Of a stretch of 64,000 bases of DNA, positions 20,173 to 36,042 are shown one piece after another; positions within the stretch are counted from its first letter, which is position 1; every line of letters begins with the position of its first letter. The translations under genes and the position numbers were made by a program. The DNA comes from Archivesica marissinica (lineage: Eukaryota; Mollusca; Bivalvia; Venerida; Vesicomyidae): positions 36,316,234-36,380,233 of the forward strand of contig CM026400.1 in assembly GCA_014843695.1 (NCBI GenBank). Direction: 5' to 3'. The notes below the pieces were generated by a model. The model was not told the DNA's origin and ran no database searches. It worked only from the letters and a program-made list of their open reading frames with translations.

Positions 20173-23100
20173 ACTATGCTCTATCACGACCACTATGCTC
20201 TATCACGACCACTCTATCACGACCACTCTATCACGACCACTATGCTCTATCACGACCACTATGCTCTATCACGACCACTGTGCTCTATCACGACCACTGT
20301 GCTCTATCACGACCACTGTGCTCTATCACGACCACTGTGCTCTATCACGACCACTGTGCTCTATCACGACCACTGTGCTCTATCACGACCACTGTGCTCT
20401 ATCACGACCACTGTGCTCTATCACGACCACTGTGCTCTATCACGACCACTGTGCTCTATCACGACCACTGTGCTCTATCACGACCACTCTATCACGACCA
20501 CTGTGCTCTATCACGACCACTCTATCACGACCACTCTATCACGACCACTGTGCTCTATCACGACCACTGTGCTCTATCACGACCACTATGCTCTATCACG
20601 ACCACTGTGCTCTATCACGACCACTGTGCTCTATCACGACCACTATGCTCTATCACGACCACTATGCTCTATCACGACCACTATGCTCTATCACGACCAC
20701 TGTGCTCTATCACGACCACTGTGCTCTATCACGACCACGACCACTATGCTCTATCACGACCACTGTGCTCTATCACGACCACTGTGCTCTATCACGACCA
20801 CTGTGCTCTATCACGACCACTGTGCTCTATCACGACCACTGTGCTCTATCACGACCACTATGCTCTATCACGACCACTATGCTCTATCACGACCACTGTG
20901 CTCTATCACGACCACTGTGCTCTATCACGACCACTGTGCTCTATCACGACCACTATGCTCTATCACGACCACTGTGCTCTATCACGACCACACACCCTCT
21001 ATCACACCACTATGCTCTATCACGACCACTATGCTCTATCACGACCACTGTGCTCTATCACGACCACTGTGCTCTATCACGACCACTATGCTCTATCACG
21101 ACCACTGTGCTCTATCACGACCACTGTGCTCTATCACGACCACTGTGCTCTATCACGACCACTGTGCTCTATCACGACCACTATGCTCTATCACGACCAC
21201 TGTGCTCTATCACGACCACTGTGCTCTATCACGACCACTGTGCTCTATCACGACCACTGTGCTCTATCACGACCACTATGCTCTATCACGACCACTGTGC
21301 TCTATCACGACCACTGTGCTCTATCACGACCACTCTATCACGACCACTGTGCTCTATCACGACCACTATGCTCTATCACGACCACTGTGCTCTATCACGA
21401 CCACTATGCTCTATCACGACCACTGTGCTCTATCACGACCACTGTGCTCTATCACGACCACTCTATCACGACCACTGTGCTCTATCACAACACTCTATCA
21501 CGACCACTGTGCTCTATCACGACCACTCTATCACGACCACTCTATCATGACCACTGTGCTCTATCACGACCACTATGCTCTATCACGACCACTGTGCTCT
21601 ATCACGACCACTGTGCTCTATCACGACCACTCTATCACGACCACTGTGCTCTATCACGAACACTCTATCACGACCACTGTGCTCTATCACGACCACTCTA
21701 TCACGACCACTCTATCACGACCACTGTGCTCTATCACGACCACTATGCTCTATCACGACCACTGTGCTCTATCACGACCACTGTGCTCTATCACGACCAC
21801 TCTATCACGACCACTGTGCTCTATCACGAACACTCTATCACGACCACTGTGCTCTATCACGACCACTCTATCACGACCACTCTATCACGACCACTGTGCT
21901 CTATCACGACCACTATGCTCTATCACGACCACTGTGCTCTATCACGACCACTGTGCTCTATCACGACCACTCTATCACGACCACTGTGCTCTATCACGAA
22001 CACTCTATCACGACCACTGTGCTCTATCACGACCACTCTATCACGACCACTATGCTCTATCACGACCACTGTGCTCTATCACGACCACTGTGCTCTATCA
22101 CGACCACTATGCTCTATCACGACCACTATGCTCTATCACGACCACTATGCTCTATCACGACCACTATGCTCTATCACGACCACTGTGCTCTATCACGACC
22201 ACTGTGCTCTATCACGACCACTATGCTCTATCACGACCACTATGCTCTATCACGACCACTATGCTCTATCACGACCACTATGCTCTATCACGACCACTGT
22301 GCTCTATCACGACCACTGTGCTCTATCACGACCACTATGCTCTATCACGACCACTATGCTCTATCACGACCACTATGCTCTATCACGACCACTATGCTCT
22401 ATCACGACCACTGTGCTCTATCACGACCACTGTGCTCTATCACGACCACTATGCTCTATCACGACCACTGTGCTCTATCACACCACTCTATCACGACCAC
22501 TGTGCTCTATCACGACCACTCTATCACGACCACTATGCTCTATCACGACCACTATGCTCTATCACGACCACTGTGCTCTATCACGACCACTGTGCTCTAT
22601 CACGACCACTATGCTCTATCACGACCACTGTGCTCTATCACGACCACTCTATCACGACCACTGTGCTCTATCACGACCACTGTGCTCTATCACGACCACT
22701 GTGCTCTATCACAACCACTCTACACACCACCCACACACCACTCTATCACGACCACTATGCTCTATCACGACCACTATGCTCTATCACGACCACTGTGCTC
22801 TATCACGACCACTATGCTCTATCACGACCACTGTGCTCTATCACGACCACTATGCTCTATCAAGACCACTCTATCAAGACCACTATGCTCTATCACGACC
22901 ACTATGCTCTATCACGACCACTGTGCTCTATCACGACCACTGTGCTCTATCACGACCACTATGCTCTATCACGACCACTGTGCTCTATCACGACCACTGT
23001 GCTCTATCACGACCACCGTGCTCTATCACGACCACTGTACTCTATCACGACCACTATGCTCTATCACGACCACTGTGCTCTATCACGACCACTGTGCTCT

Positions 23101-25229
23101 ATCACGACCACTGTGCTCTATCACAACCACTATGCTCTATCACGACCACTATGCTGTATCATGTCCAGTATGCTCTATCACGACCACTATGCTCTATCAA
23201 AACCACTGTGCTCCATCACGACCACTGTGCTCTATCACGACCACTCTATCACGACCACTGTGCTCTATCACGACCACCGTGCTCTATCACGACCACTGTA
23301 CTCTATCACGACCACTATGCTCTATCACGACCACTATGCTCTATCACGACCACTATGCTCTATCACGACCACTGTGCTCTATCACGACCACTATGCTCTA
23401 TCACGACCACTATGCTCTATCACGACCACTATGCTCTATCATGACCACTGTGCTCTATCACGACCACTCTATCACGACCACTGTGCTCTATCACGACCAT
23501 TCTATCACGACCACTATGCTCTATCACGACCACTGTGCTCTATCACGACCACTCTATCACGACCACTGTGCTCTATCACGACCACTCTATCACGACCACT
23601 GTGCTCTATCACGACCACTCTATCACGACCACTATGCTCTATCTCGACCACCTAACACGACCACTGTGCTCTATCACGACCACTATGCTCTATCACGACC
23701 ACTCTATCACGACCACTGTGCTCTGTCACGACCACTATGCTCTATCACGACCACTGTGCTCTATCACGACCACTGTGCTCTATCACGACCACTATGCTCT
23801 ATCACGACCACTATGCTCTATCATGACCACTGTGCTCTATCACGACCACTATGCTCTATCACGACCACTGTGCTCTATCACGACCACTATGCTCTATCAT
23901 GACCACTATGCTCTATCACGACCACTGTGCTCTATCACAACCACTATGCTCTATCACGACCACTGTGCTCTATCACGACCACTGTGCTCTATCACGACCA
24001 CTCTATCACGACCACTATGCTCTATCACGACCACTGTGCTCTATCACGACCACTGTGCTCTATCAAAACCACTGTGCTCTATCACGACCACTGTGCTCTA
24101 TCACGACCACTATGCTCTATCACGACCACTTTGCTCTATCACGACCACTGTGCTCTATCAAAACCACTGTGCTCTATCAAAACCACTGTGCTCTATCACG
24201 ACCACTATGCTCTATCACGACCACTGTGCTCTATCACGACCACTATGCTCTATCATGACCACTATGCTCTATCATGACCACTATGCTCTATCACGACCAC
24301 TCTATCACGACCACTGTGCTCTATCACGACCACTATGCTCTATCACGACCACTGTGCTCTATCACGACCACTGTGCTCTATCACGACCACTGTGCTCTAT
24401 CACGACCACTATGCTCTATCACAACCACTATGCTCTATCACGACCACTGTGCTCTATCACGACCACTATGCTCTATCACGACCACTGTGCTCTATCACGA
24501 CCACTCTATCACGACCACTATGCTCTATCACGACCACTGTGCTCTATCATGACCACTATGCTCTATCACGACCACTGTGCTCTATCACGACCACTATGCT
24601 CTATCACGACCACTGTGCTCTATCACGACCACTGTGCTCTATCACGACCACTATGCTCTATCACGACCACTGTGCTCTATCACGACCACTGTGCTCTATT
24701 ACGACCACTATGCTCTATCACGACCACTGTGCTCTATCACGACCACTATGCTCTATCACGACCACTGTGCTCTATCACGACCACTGTATCACGACCACTA
24801 TGCTCTATCACGACCACTGTGCTCTATCACGACCACTGTGCTCTATCACGACCACTCTATCACGACCACTGTGCTCTATCACGACCACTCTGCTCTATCA
24901 CGACCACTGTGCTCTATCACGACCACTATGCTCTATCACGACCACTGTGCTCTATCACGACCACTGTGCTCTATCACGACCACTCTATCACGACCACTGT
25001 GCTCTATCACGAACACTCTATCACGACCACTGTGCTCTATCACGACCACTCTATCACGACCACTCTATCATGACCACTGTGCTCTATCACGACCACTATG
25101 CTCTATCACGACCACTGTGCTCTATCACGACCACTATGCTCTATTACGACCACTATGCTCTATCACGACCACTGTGCTCTATCACGACCACTATGCTCTA
25201 TCACGACCACTGTGCTCTATCACGACCAC
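20150..25229 (-). repeat. 19-bp SINE-head satellite (C1 arm)
   Basis: Roughly 270 copies of CTCTATCACGACCACTGTG (complement GTCGTGATAGAGCACAGTG), with GTG/ATG alternatives, 14-bp short units (CTCTATCACGACCA) and rarer variants (CTATCAAAACC, CTATCATGACC, CTATCACGAAC). The complement matches the start of SINE family 1 (GTCGTGATAGCGCAGTGG). Open frames of several hundred codons in all three plus frames are repeat artefacts. Its right end is an assembly gap. Confidence 0.96.
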
Positions 25230-26229
25230 NNNNNNNNNNNNNNNNNNNNNNNNNNNNNNNNNNNNNNNNNNNNNNNNNNNNNNNNNNNNNNNNNNNNNNN
25301 NNNNNNNNNNNNNNNNNNNNNNNNNNNNNNNNNNNNNNNNNNNNNNNNNNNNNNNNNNNNNNNNNNNNNNNNNNNNNNNNNNNNNNNNNNNNNNNNNNNN
25401 NNNNNNNNNNNNNNNNNNNNNNNNNNNNNNNNNNNNNNNNNNNNNNNNNNNNNNNNNNNNNNNNNNNNNNNNNNNNNNNNNNNNNNNNNNNNNNNNNNNN
25501 NNNNNNNNNNNNNNNNNNNNNNNNNNNNNNNNNNNNNNNNNNNNNNNNNNNNNNNNNNNNNNNNNNNNNNNNNNNNNNNNNNNNNNNNNNNNNNNNNNNN
25601 NNNNNNNNNNNNNNNNNNNNNNNNNNNNNNNNNNNNNNNNNNNNNNNNNNNNNNNNNNNNNNNNNNNNNNNNNNNNNNNNNNNNNNNNNNNNNNNNNNNN
25701 NNNNNNNNNNNNNNNNNNNNNNNNNNNNNNNNNNNNNNNNNNNNNNNNNNNNNNNNNNNNNNNNNNNNNNNNNNNNNNNNNNNNNNNNNNNNNNNNNNNN
25801 NNNNNNNNNNNNNNNNNNNNNNNNNNNNNNNNNNNNNNNNNNNNNNNNNNNNNNNNNNNNNNNNNNNNNNNNNNNNNNNNNNNNNNNNNNNNNNNNNNNN
25901 NNNNNNNNNNNNNNNNNNNNNNNNNNNNNNNNNNNNNNNNNNNNNNNNNNNNNNNNNNNNNNNNNNNNNNNNNNNNNNNNNNNNNNNNNNNNNNNNNNNN
26001 NNNNNNNNNNNNNNNNNNNNNNNNNNNNNNNNNNNNNNNNNNNNNNNNNNNNNNNNNNNNNNNNNNNNNNNNNNNNNNNNNNNNNNNNNNNNNNNNNNNN
26101 NNNNNNNNNNNNNNNNNNNNNNNNNNNNNNNNNNNNNNNNNNNNNNNNNNNNNNNNNNNNNNNNNNNNNNNNNNNNNNNNNNNNNNNNNNNNNNNNNNNN
26201 NNNNNNNNNNNNNNNNNNNNNNNNNNNNN
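25230..26229. other. Assembly gap, 1,000 N
   Basis: Exactly 1,000 undetermined bases, the fixed size of a scaffolding gap. Left: 19-bp satellite; right: 42-bp satellite. Confidence 0.99.
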
Positions 26230-29200
26230 GGTTATACCTCACGTGTCATCCATGGCATATATAGCATGTTGGTTATACCTCACGTGTGTCATCCATGGCA
26301 TATATAGCATGTTGGTTATACCTCACGTGTGTCATCCATGGCATATATAGCATGTTGGTTATACCTCACGTGTGTTATCCATGGCATATATAGCATACTG
26401 GTTATACCTCACGTGTCATCCATGGCATATATAGCATGTTGGTTATACCTCACGTGTGTCATCCATGGCATATATAGCATGTTGGTTATACCTCACGTGT
26501 GTTATCCATGGCATATATAGCATACTGGTTATACCTCACGTGGCATATATAGCATACTGGTTATACCTCACGTGTGTCATCCATGGCATATATAGCATGT
26601 TGGTTATACCTCACGTGTGTCATCCATGGCATATATAGCATGTTGGTTATACCTCACGTGTCATCCATGGCATATATAGCATACTGGTTATACCTCACAT
26701 GTCATCCATGGCATATATAGCATGTTGGTTATACCTCACGTGTCATCCATGGCATATATAGCATGTTGGTTATACCTCACGTGTCATCCATGGCATATAT
26801 AGCATGCTGGTTATACCTCACGTGTCATCCATGGCATATATAGCATGTTGGTTATACCTCACGTGTCATCCATGGCATATATAGCATGTTGGTTATACCT
26901 TACATGTTATCCATGGCATATATAGCATGTTGGTTATACCTCACGTGTGTCATCCATGGCATATATAGCATACTGGTTATACCTCATGTGTGTCATCCAT
27001 GGCATATATAGCATACTGGTTATACCTCACGTGTGTCATCCATGGCATATATAGCATACTGGTTATACCTCACGTGTTATCCATGGCATATATAGCATGT
27101 TGGTTATACCTCACGTGTGTTATCCATGGCATATATAGCATACTGGTTATACCTCATGTGTTATCCATGGCATATATAGCATGTTGGTTATACCTCACGT
27201 GTGTTATCCATGGCATATATAGCATACTGGTTATACCTCACGTGTTATCCATGGCATATATAGCATGTTGGTTATACCTCACGTGTGTTATCCATGGCAT
27301 ATATAGCATGTTGGGTATACCTCACGTGTGTCATCCATGGCATATATAGCATACTGGTTATACCTCACGTGTGTCATCCATGGCATATATAGCATACAGG
27401 TTATACCTCACGTGTGTCATCCATGGCATATATAGCATACTGGTTATACCTCACGTGTGTTATCCATGGCATATATAGCATGTTGGTTATACCTCACGTG
27501 TGTCATCCATGGCATATATAGCATGTTGGTTATACCTCACGTGTGTCATCCATGGCATATATAGCATGTTGGTTATACCTCACGTGTGTCATCCATGGCA
27601 TATATAGCATACTGGTTATACCTCACGTGTGTCATCCATGGCATATATAGCATACAGGTTATACCTCACGTGTGTCATCCATGGCATATATAGCATGCTG
27701 GTTATACCTCACGTGTCATCCATGGCATATATAGCATGTTGGTTATACCTCACGTGTGTCATCCATGGCATATATAGCATGTTGGTTATACCTCACATGT
27801 GTCATCCATGGCATATATAGCATGTTGGTTATACCTCACGTGTGTCATCCATGGCATATATAGCATGCTGGTTATACCTCACGTGTGTCATCCATGGCAT
27901 ATATAGCATGTTGGTTATACCTCACGTGTGTCATCCATGGCATATATAGCATGTTGGTTATACCTCACGTGTGTTATCCATGGCATATATAGCATACTGG
28001 TTATACCTCACGTGTGTTATCCATGGCATATATAGCATGTTGGTTATACCTCACGTGTGTCATCCATGGCATATATAGCATGTTGGTTATACCTCACGTG
28101 TGTCATCCATGGCATATATAGCATACTGGTTATACCTCACGTGTGTTATCCATGGCATATATAGCATGTTGGTTATACTTCACGTGTCATCCATGGCATA
28201 TATAGCATACTGGTTATACCTCACGTGTGTCATCCATGGCATATATAACATGTTGGTTATACCTCACGTGTGTCATCCATGGCATATATAGCATGTTGGT
28301 TATACCTCACGTGTGTTATCCATGGCATATATAGCATGTTGGTTATACCTCACGTGTGTCATCCATGGCATATATAGCATGTTGGTTATACCTCACGTGT
28401 GTCATCCATGGCATATATAGCATGCTGGTTATACCTCACATGTTTCATCCATGGCATATATAGCATGTTGGTTATACCTCACGTGTCATCCATGGCATAT
28501 ATAGCATGCTGGTTATACCTCACGTGTGTTATCCATGGCATATATAGCATGTTGGTTATACCTCACGTGTGTTATCCATGGCATATATAGCATGTTGGTT
28601 ATACCTCACGTGTGTCATCCATGGCATATATAGCATGTTGGTTATACCTCACGTGTGTCATCCATGGCATATATAGCATACTGGTTATACCTCACATGTT
28701 ATCCATGGCATATATAGCATGTTGGTTATACCTCACGTGTGTCATCCATGGCATATATAGCATGTTGGTTATACCTCACGTGTCATCCATGGCATATATA
28801 GCATGCTGGTTATACCTCACGTGTCATCCATGGCATATATAGCATGTTGGTTATACCTCACGTGTCATCCATGGCATATATAGCATGCTGGTTATACCTC
28901 ACGTGTCATCCATGGCATATATAGCATGTTGGTTATACCTCACGTGTGTCATCCATGGCATATATAGCATGTTGGTTATACCTCACGTGTGTCATCCATG
29001 GCATATATAGCATGTTGGTTATACCTCACGTGTGTCATCCATGGCATATATAGCATGTTGGTTATACCTCACGTGTTATCCATGGCATATATAGCATGTT
29101 GGTTATACCTCACGTGTGTCATCCATGGCATATATAGCATGCTGGTTATACCTCACATGTGTCATCCATGGCATATATAGCATGTTGGTTATACCTCACG

Positions 29201-32200
29201 TGTCATCCATGGCATATATAGCATGCTGGTTATACCTCACGTGTCATCCATGGCATATATAGCATACTGGTTATACCTCACGTGTCATCCATGGCATATA
29301 TAGCATACTGGTTATACCTCACGTGTCATCCATGGCATATATAGCATGCTGGTTATACCTCACGTGTGTCATCCATGGCATATATAGCATACTGGTTATA
29401 CCTCACGTGTCATCCATGGCATATATAGCATGCTGGTTATACCTCACGTGTCATCCATGGCATATATAGCATGTTGGTTATACCTCACGTGTGTCATCCA
29501 TGGCATATATAGCATGTTGGTTATACCTCACGTGTGTCATCCATGGCATATATAGCATGTTGGTTATACCTCACGTGTGTCATCCATGGCATATATAGCA
29601 TGTTGGTTATACCTCACGTGTGTCATCCATGGCATATATAGCATGTTGGTTATACCTCACGTGTGTCATCCATGGCATATATAGCATGTTGGTTATACCT
29701 CACGTGTGTCATCCATGGCATATATAGCATGTTGGTTATACCTCACGTGTGTCATCCATGGCATATATAGCATGCTGGTTATACCTCACGTGTCATCCAT
29801 GGCATATATAGCATGTTGGTTATACCTCACGTGTGTCATCCATGGCATATATAGCATGTTGGTTATACCTCACGTGTCATCCATGGCATATATAGCATGT
29901 TGGTTATACCTCACGTGTGTCATCCATGGCATATATAGCATGTTGGTTATACCTCACGTGTCATCCATGGCATATATAGCATGTTGGTTATACCTCACGT
30001 GTCATCCATGGCATATATAGCATGCTGGTTATACCTCACGTGTCATCCATGGCATATATAGCATGCTGGTTATACCTCACGTGTGTCATCCATGGCATAT
30101 ATAGCATGTTGGTTATACCTCACGTGTCATCCATGGCATATATAGCATGTTGGTTATACCTCACGTGTGTCATCCATGGCATATATAGCATGCTGGTTAT
30201 ACCTCACGTGTCATCCATGGCATATATAGCATGTTGGTTATACCTCACGTGTCATCCATGGCATATATAGCATGTTGGTTATACCTCACGTGTCATCCAT
30301 GGCATATATAGCATGCTGGTTATACCTCACGTGTCATCCATGGCATATATAGCATGTTGGTTATACCTCACGTGTGTCATCCATGGCATATATAGCATGC
30401 TGGTTATACCTCACGTGTCATCCATGGCATATATAGCATACTGGTTATACCTCACGTGTTCATCCATGGCATATATAGCATGCTGGTTATACCTCACGTG
30501 TGTCATCCATGGCATATATAGCATGTTGGTTATACCTCACGTGTCATCCATGGCATATATAGCATGCTGGTTATACCTCACGTGTCATCCATGGCATATA
30601 TAGCATACTGGTTATACCTCACGTGTCATCCATGGCATATATAGCATACTGGTTATACCTCACGTGTGTCATCCATGGCATATATAGCATACAGGTTATA
30701 CCTCACGTGTCATCCATGGCATATATAGCATGCTGGTTATACCTCACGTGTCATCCATGGCATATATAGCATGTTGGTTATACCTCACGTGTGTCATCCA
30801 TGGCATATATAGCATACTGGTTATACCTCACGTGTGTCATCCATGGCATATATAGCATACTGGTTATACCTCACGTGTCATCCATGGCATATATAGCATG
30901 TTGGTTATACCTCACGTGTCATCCATGGCATATATAGCATGTTGGTTATACCTCACGTGTCATCCATGGCATATATAGCATGCTGGTTATACCTCACATG
31001 TTTCATCCATGGCATATATAGCATGTTGGTTATACCTCACGTGTGTCATCCATGGCATATATAGCATGTTGGTTATACCTCACGTGTGTCATCCATGGCA
31101 TATATAGCATGCTGGTTATACCTCACTGTGTCATCCATGGCATATATAGCATGTTGGTTATACCTCACGTGTCATCCATGGCATATATAGCATGCTGGTT
31201 ATACCTCACGTGTCATCCATTGCATATATAGCATGTTGGTTATACCTCACGTGTGTCATCCATGGCATATATATCATGCTGGTTATACCTCACATGTGTC
31301 ATCCATGGCATATATAGCATGTTCGTTATACCTCACGTGTCATCCATGGCATATATAGCATGCTGGTTATACATCACGTGTCATCCATGGCATATATAGC
31401 ATACTGGTTATACCTCACGTGTCATCCATGGCATATATAGCATACTGGTTATACCTCACGTGTCATCCATGGCATATATAGCATACAGGTTATACCTCAC
31501 GTGTGTCATCCATGGCATATATAGCATACAGGTTATACCTCACGTGTCATCCATGGCATATATAGCATGCTGGTTATACCTCACGTGTCATCCATGGCAT
31601 ATATAGCATGTTGGTTATACCTCACGTGTGTCATCCATGGCATATATAGCATACTGGTTATACCTCACGTGTGTCATCCATGGCATATATAGCATACTGG
31701 TTATACCTCACGTGTCATCCATGGCATATATAGCATGTTGGTTATACCTCACGTGTCATCCATGGCATATATAGCATGTTGGTTATACCTCACGTGTGTT
31801 ATCCATGGCATATATAGCATGTTGGGTATACCTCACGTGTCATCCATGGCATATATAGCATACTGGTTATACCTCACGTGTCATCCATGACATATATAGC
31901 ATGTTGGTTATACCTCACGTGTGTCATCCATGGCATATATAGCATGTTGGTTATACCTCACGTGTGTCATCCATGGCATATATAGCATGTTGGTTATACC
32001 TCACGTGTCATCCATGGCATATATAGCATGCTGGTTATACCTCACGTGTCATCCATGGCATATATAGCATGTTGGTTATACCTCACGTGTCATCCATGGC
32101 ATATATAGCATGTTGGTTATACCTCACGTGTCATCCATGGCATATATAGCATGTTGGTTATACCTCACGTGTCATCCATGGCATATATAGCATGTTGGTT

Positions 32201-35200
32201 ATACCTCACGTGTGTCATCCATGGCATATATAGCATGTTGGTTATACCTCACGTGTGTTATCCATGGCATATATAGCATACTGGTTATACCTCACGTGTC
32301 ATCCATGGCATATATAGCATGTTGGTTATACCTCACGTGTGTCATCCATGGCATATATAGCATGTTGGTTATACCTCACGTGTGTTATCCATGGCATATA
32401 TAGCATACTGGTTATACCTCACGTGGCATATATAGCATACTGGTTATACCTCACGTGTGTCATCCATGGCATATATAGCATGTTGGTTATACCTCACGTG
32501 TGTCATCCATGGCATATATAGCATGTTGGTTATACCTCACGTGTCATCCATGGCATATATAGCATACTGGTTATACCTCACATGTCATCCATGGCATATA
32601 TAGCATGTTGGTTATACCTCACGTGTCATCCATGGCATATATAGCATGTTGGTTATACCTCACGTGTCATCCATGGCATATATAGCATGCTGGTTATACC
32701 TCACGTGTCATCCATGGCATATATAGCATGTTGGTTATACCTCACGTGTCATCCATGGCATATATAGCATGTTGGTTATACCTTACATGTTATCCATGGC
32801 ATATATAGCATGTTGGTTATACCTCACGTGTGTCATCCATGGCATATATAGCATACTGGTTATACCTCATGTGTGTCATCCATGGCATATATAGCATACT
32901 GGTTATACCTCACGTGTGTCATCCATGGCATATATAGCATACTGGTTATACCTCACGTGTTATCCATGGCATATATAGCATGTTGGTTATACCTCACGTG
33001 TGTTATCCATGGCATATATAGCATACTGGTTATACCTCATGTGTTATCCATGGCATATATAGCATGTTGGTTATACCTCACGTGTGTTATCCATGGCATA
33101 TATAGCATACTGGTTATACCTCACGTGTTATCCATGGCATATATAGCATGTTGGTTATACCTCACGTGTGTTATCCATGGCATATATAGCATGTTGGGTA
33201 TACCTCACGTGTGTCATCCATGGCATATATAGCATACTGGTTATACCTCACGTGTGTCATCCATGGCATATATAGCATACAGGTTATACCTCACGTGTGT
33301 CATCCATGGCATATATAGCATACTGGTTATACCTCACGTGTGTTATCCATGGCATATATAGCATGTTGGTTATACCTCACGTGTGTCATCCATGGCATAT
33401 ATAGCATGTTGGTTATACCTCACGTGTGTCATCCATGGCATATATAGCATGTTGGTTATACCTCACGTGTGTCATCCATGGCATATATAGCATACTGGTT
33501 ATACCTCACGTGTGTCATCCATGCATATATAGCATGTTGGTTATACCTCACGTGTGTCATCCATGGCATATATAGCATGTTGGTTATACCTCACGTGTGT
33601 CATCCATGGCATATATAGCATGTTGGTTATACCTCACGTGTCATCCATGGCATATATAGCATGCTGGTTATACCTCACGTGTCATCCATGGCATATATAG
33701 CATGTTGGTTATACCTCACGTGTCATCCATGGCATATATAGCATGTTGGTTATACCTCACGTGTCATCCATGGCATATATAGCATGTTGGTTATACCTCA
33801 CGTGTGTCATCCATGGCATATATAGCATGTTGGTTATACCTCACGTGTGTTATCCATGGCATATATAGCATACTGGTTATACCTCACGTGTTATCCATGG
33901 CATATATAGCATGTTGGTTATACCTCACGTGTGTTATCCATGGCATATATAGCATGTTGGGTATACCTCACGTGTGTCATCCATGGCATATATAGCATAC
34001 TGGTTATACCTCACGTGTGTCATCCATGGCATATATAGCATACAGGTTATACCTCACGTGTGTCATCCATGGCATATATAGCATACTGGTTATACCTCAC
34101 GTGTGTTATCCATGGCATATATAGCATGTTGGTTATACCTCACGTGTGTCATCCATGGCATATATAGCATGTTGGTTATACCTCACGTGTGTCATCCATG
34201 GCATATATAGCATGTTGGTTATACCTCACGTGTGTCATCCATGGCATATATAGCATGTTGGTTATACCTCACGTGTGTCATCCATGGCATATATAGCATG
34301 CTGGTTATACCTCACGTGTGTCATCCATGGCATATATAACTGGTTATACCTCACGTGTGTCATCCATGGCATATATAGCATGCTGGTTATACCTCACGTG
34401 TCATCCATGGCATATATAGCATGTTGGTTATACCTCACGTGTGTCATCCATGGCATATATAGCATGTTGGTTATACCTCACATGTGTCATCCATGGCATA
34501 TATAGCATGTTGGTTATACCTCACGTGTGTCATCCATGGCATATATAGCATGCTGGTTATACCTCACATGTGTCATCCATGGCATATATAGCATGTTGGT
34601 TATACCTCACGTGTGTCATCCATGGCATATATAGCATGTTGGTTATACCTCACGTGTGTCATCCATGGCATATATAGCATGTTGGTTATACCTCACGTGT
34701 GTCATCCATGGCATATATAGCATACTGGTTATACCTCACGTGTGTCATCCATGGCATATATAGCATGTTGGTTATACCTCACGTGTCATCCATGGCATAT
34801 ATAGCATGCTGGTTATACCTCACGTGTCATCCATGGCATATATAGCATGTTGGTTATACCTCACGTGTCATCCATGGCATATATAGCATACTGGTTATAC
34901 CTCACGTGTGTCATCCATGGCATATATAGCATGTTGGTTATACCTCACGTGTCATCCATGGCATATATAGCATGTTGGTTATACCTCACGTGTGTTATCC
35001 ATGGCATATATAGCATGTTGGTTATACCTCACGTGTCATCCATGGCATATATAGCATACTGGTTATACCTCACGTGTCATCCATGGCATATATAGCATGT
35101 TGGTTATACCTCACGTGTGTCATCCATGGCATATATAGCATGTTGGTTATACCTCACGTGTGTCATCCATGGCATATATAGCATGTTGGTTATACCTCAC

Positions 35201-35962
35201 GTGTCATCCATGGCATATATAGCATGCTGGTTATACCTCACGTGTCATCCATGGCATATATAGCATGTTGGTTATACCTCACGTGTCATCCATGGCATAT
35301 ATAGCATGTTGGTTATACCTCACGTGTCATCCATGGCATATATAGCATGTTGGTTATACCTCACGTGTCATCCATGGCATATATAGCATGTTGGTTATAC
35401 CTCACGTGTGTCATCCATGGCATATATAGCATGTTGGTTATACCTCACGTGTGTTATCCATGGCATATATAGCATACTGGTTATACCTCACGTGTTATCC
35501 ATGGCATATATAGCATGTTGGTTATACCTCACGTGTGTTATCCATGGCATATATAGCATGTTGGGTATACCTCACGTGTGTCATCCATGGCATATATAGC
35601 ATACTGGTTATACCTCACGTGTGTCATCCATGGCATATATAGCATACAGGTTATACCTCACGTGTGTCATCCATGGCATATATAGCATACTGGTTATACC
35701 TCACGTGTGTTATCCATGGCATATATAGCATGTTGGTTATACCTCACGTGTGTCATCCATGGCATATATAGCATGTTGGTTATACCTCACGTGTGTCATC
35801 CATGGCATATATAGCATGTTGGTTATACCTCACGTGTCATCCATGGCATATATAGCATGCTGGTTATACCTCACGTGTGTCATCCATGGCATATATAGCA
35901 TACTGGTTATACCTCACGTGTGTCATCCATGGCATATATAGCATACTGGTTATACCTCACAT
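26230..35962. repeat. 42-bp tandem satellite (C2 copy) with 5.9-kb higher-order repeat
   Basis: About 230 units of the same 41/43-bp repeat as 1-3829. Marker variants (for example a unit shortened to CACGTGGCATATATAGC) recur at 26541 and 32424. Landmarks at 26329, 26456 and 26990 recur at 32212, 32339 and 32873, all offset by 5,883 bp; the same set is at 1050, 1177 and 1711. The right end, ACATGACTAACCC, is the same junction as at 3829. Confidence 0.96.
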
Positions 35963-36042
35963 GACTAACCCATGCAAAATTTGCCATAACTGATCTGGTA
36001 TTTTCAATGTCTCATGAAAATATCACATCTCTGAATAATCTC

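Noticed and set aside
20157..25073. Open frames of 500-1,150 codons through the 19-bp satellite, and similar ones on the minus strand at 59862-63674
   Set aside because: They exist in all three frames at once and translate to one short repeated peptide; the unit is a SINE head. They are by-products of a repeat that lacks stops.
25220..26350. Coding frames spanning the N runs (also at 37262-38519 and 54081-55308)
   Set aside because: They consist of undetermined bases and have no evidential value.
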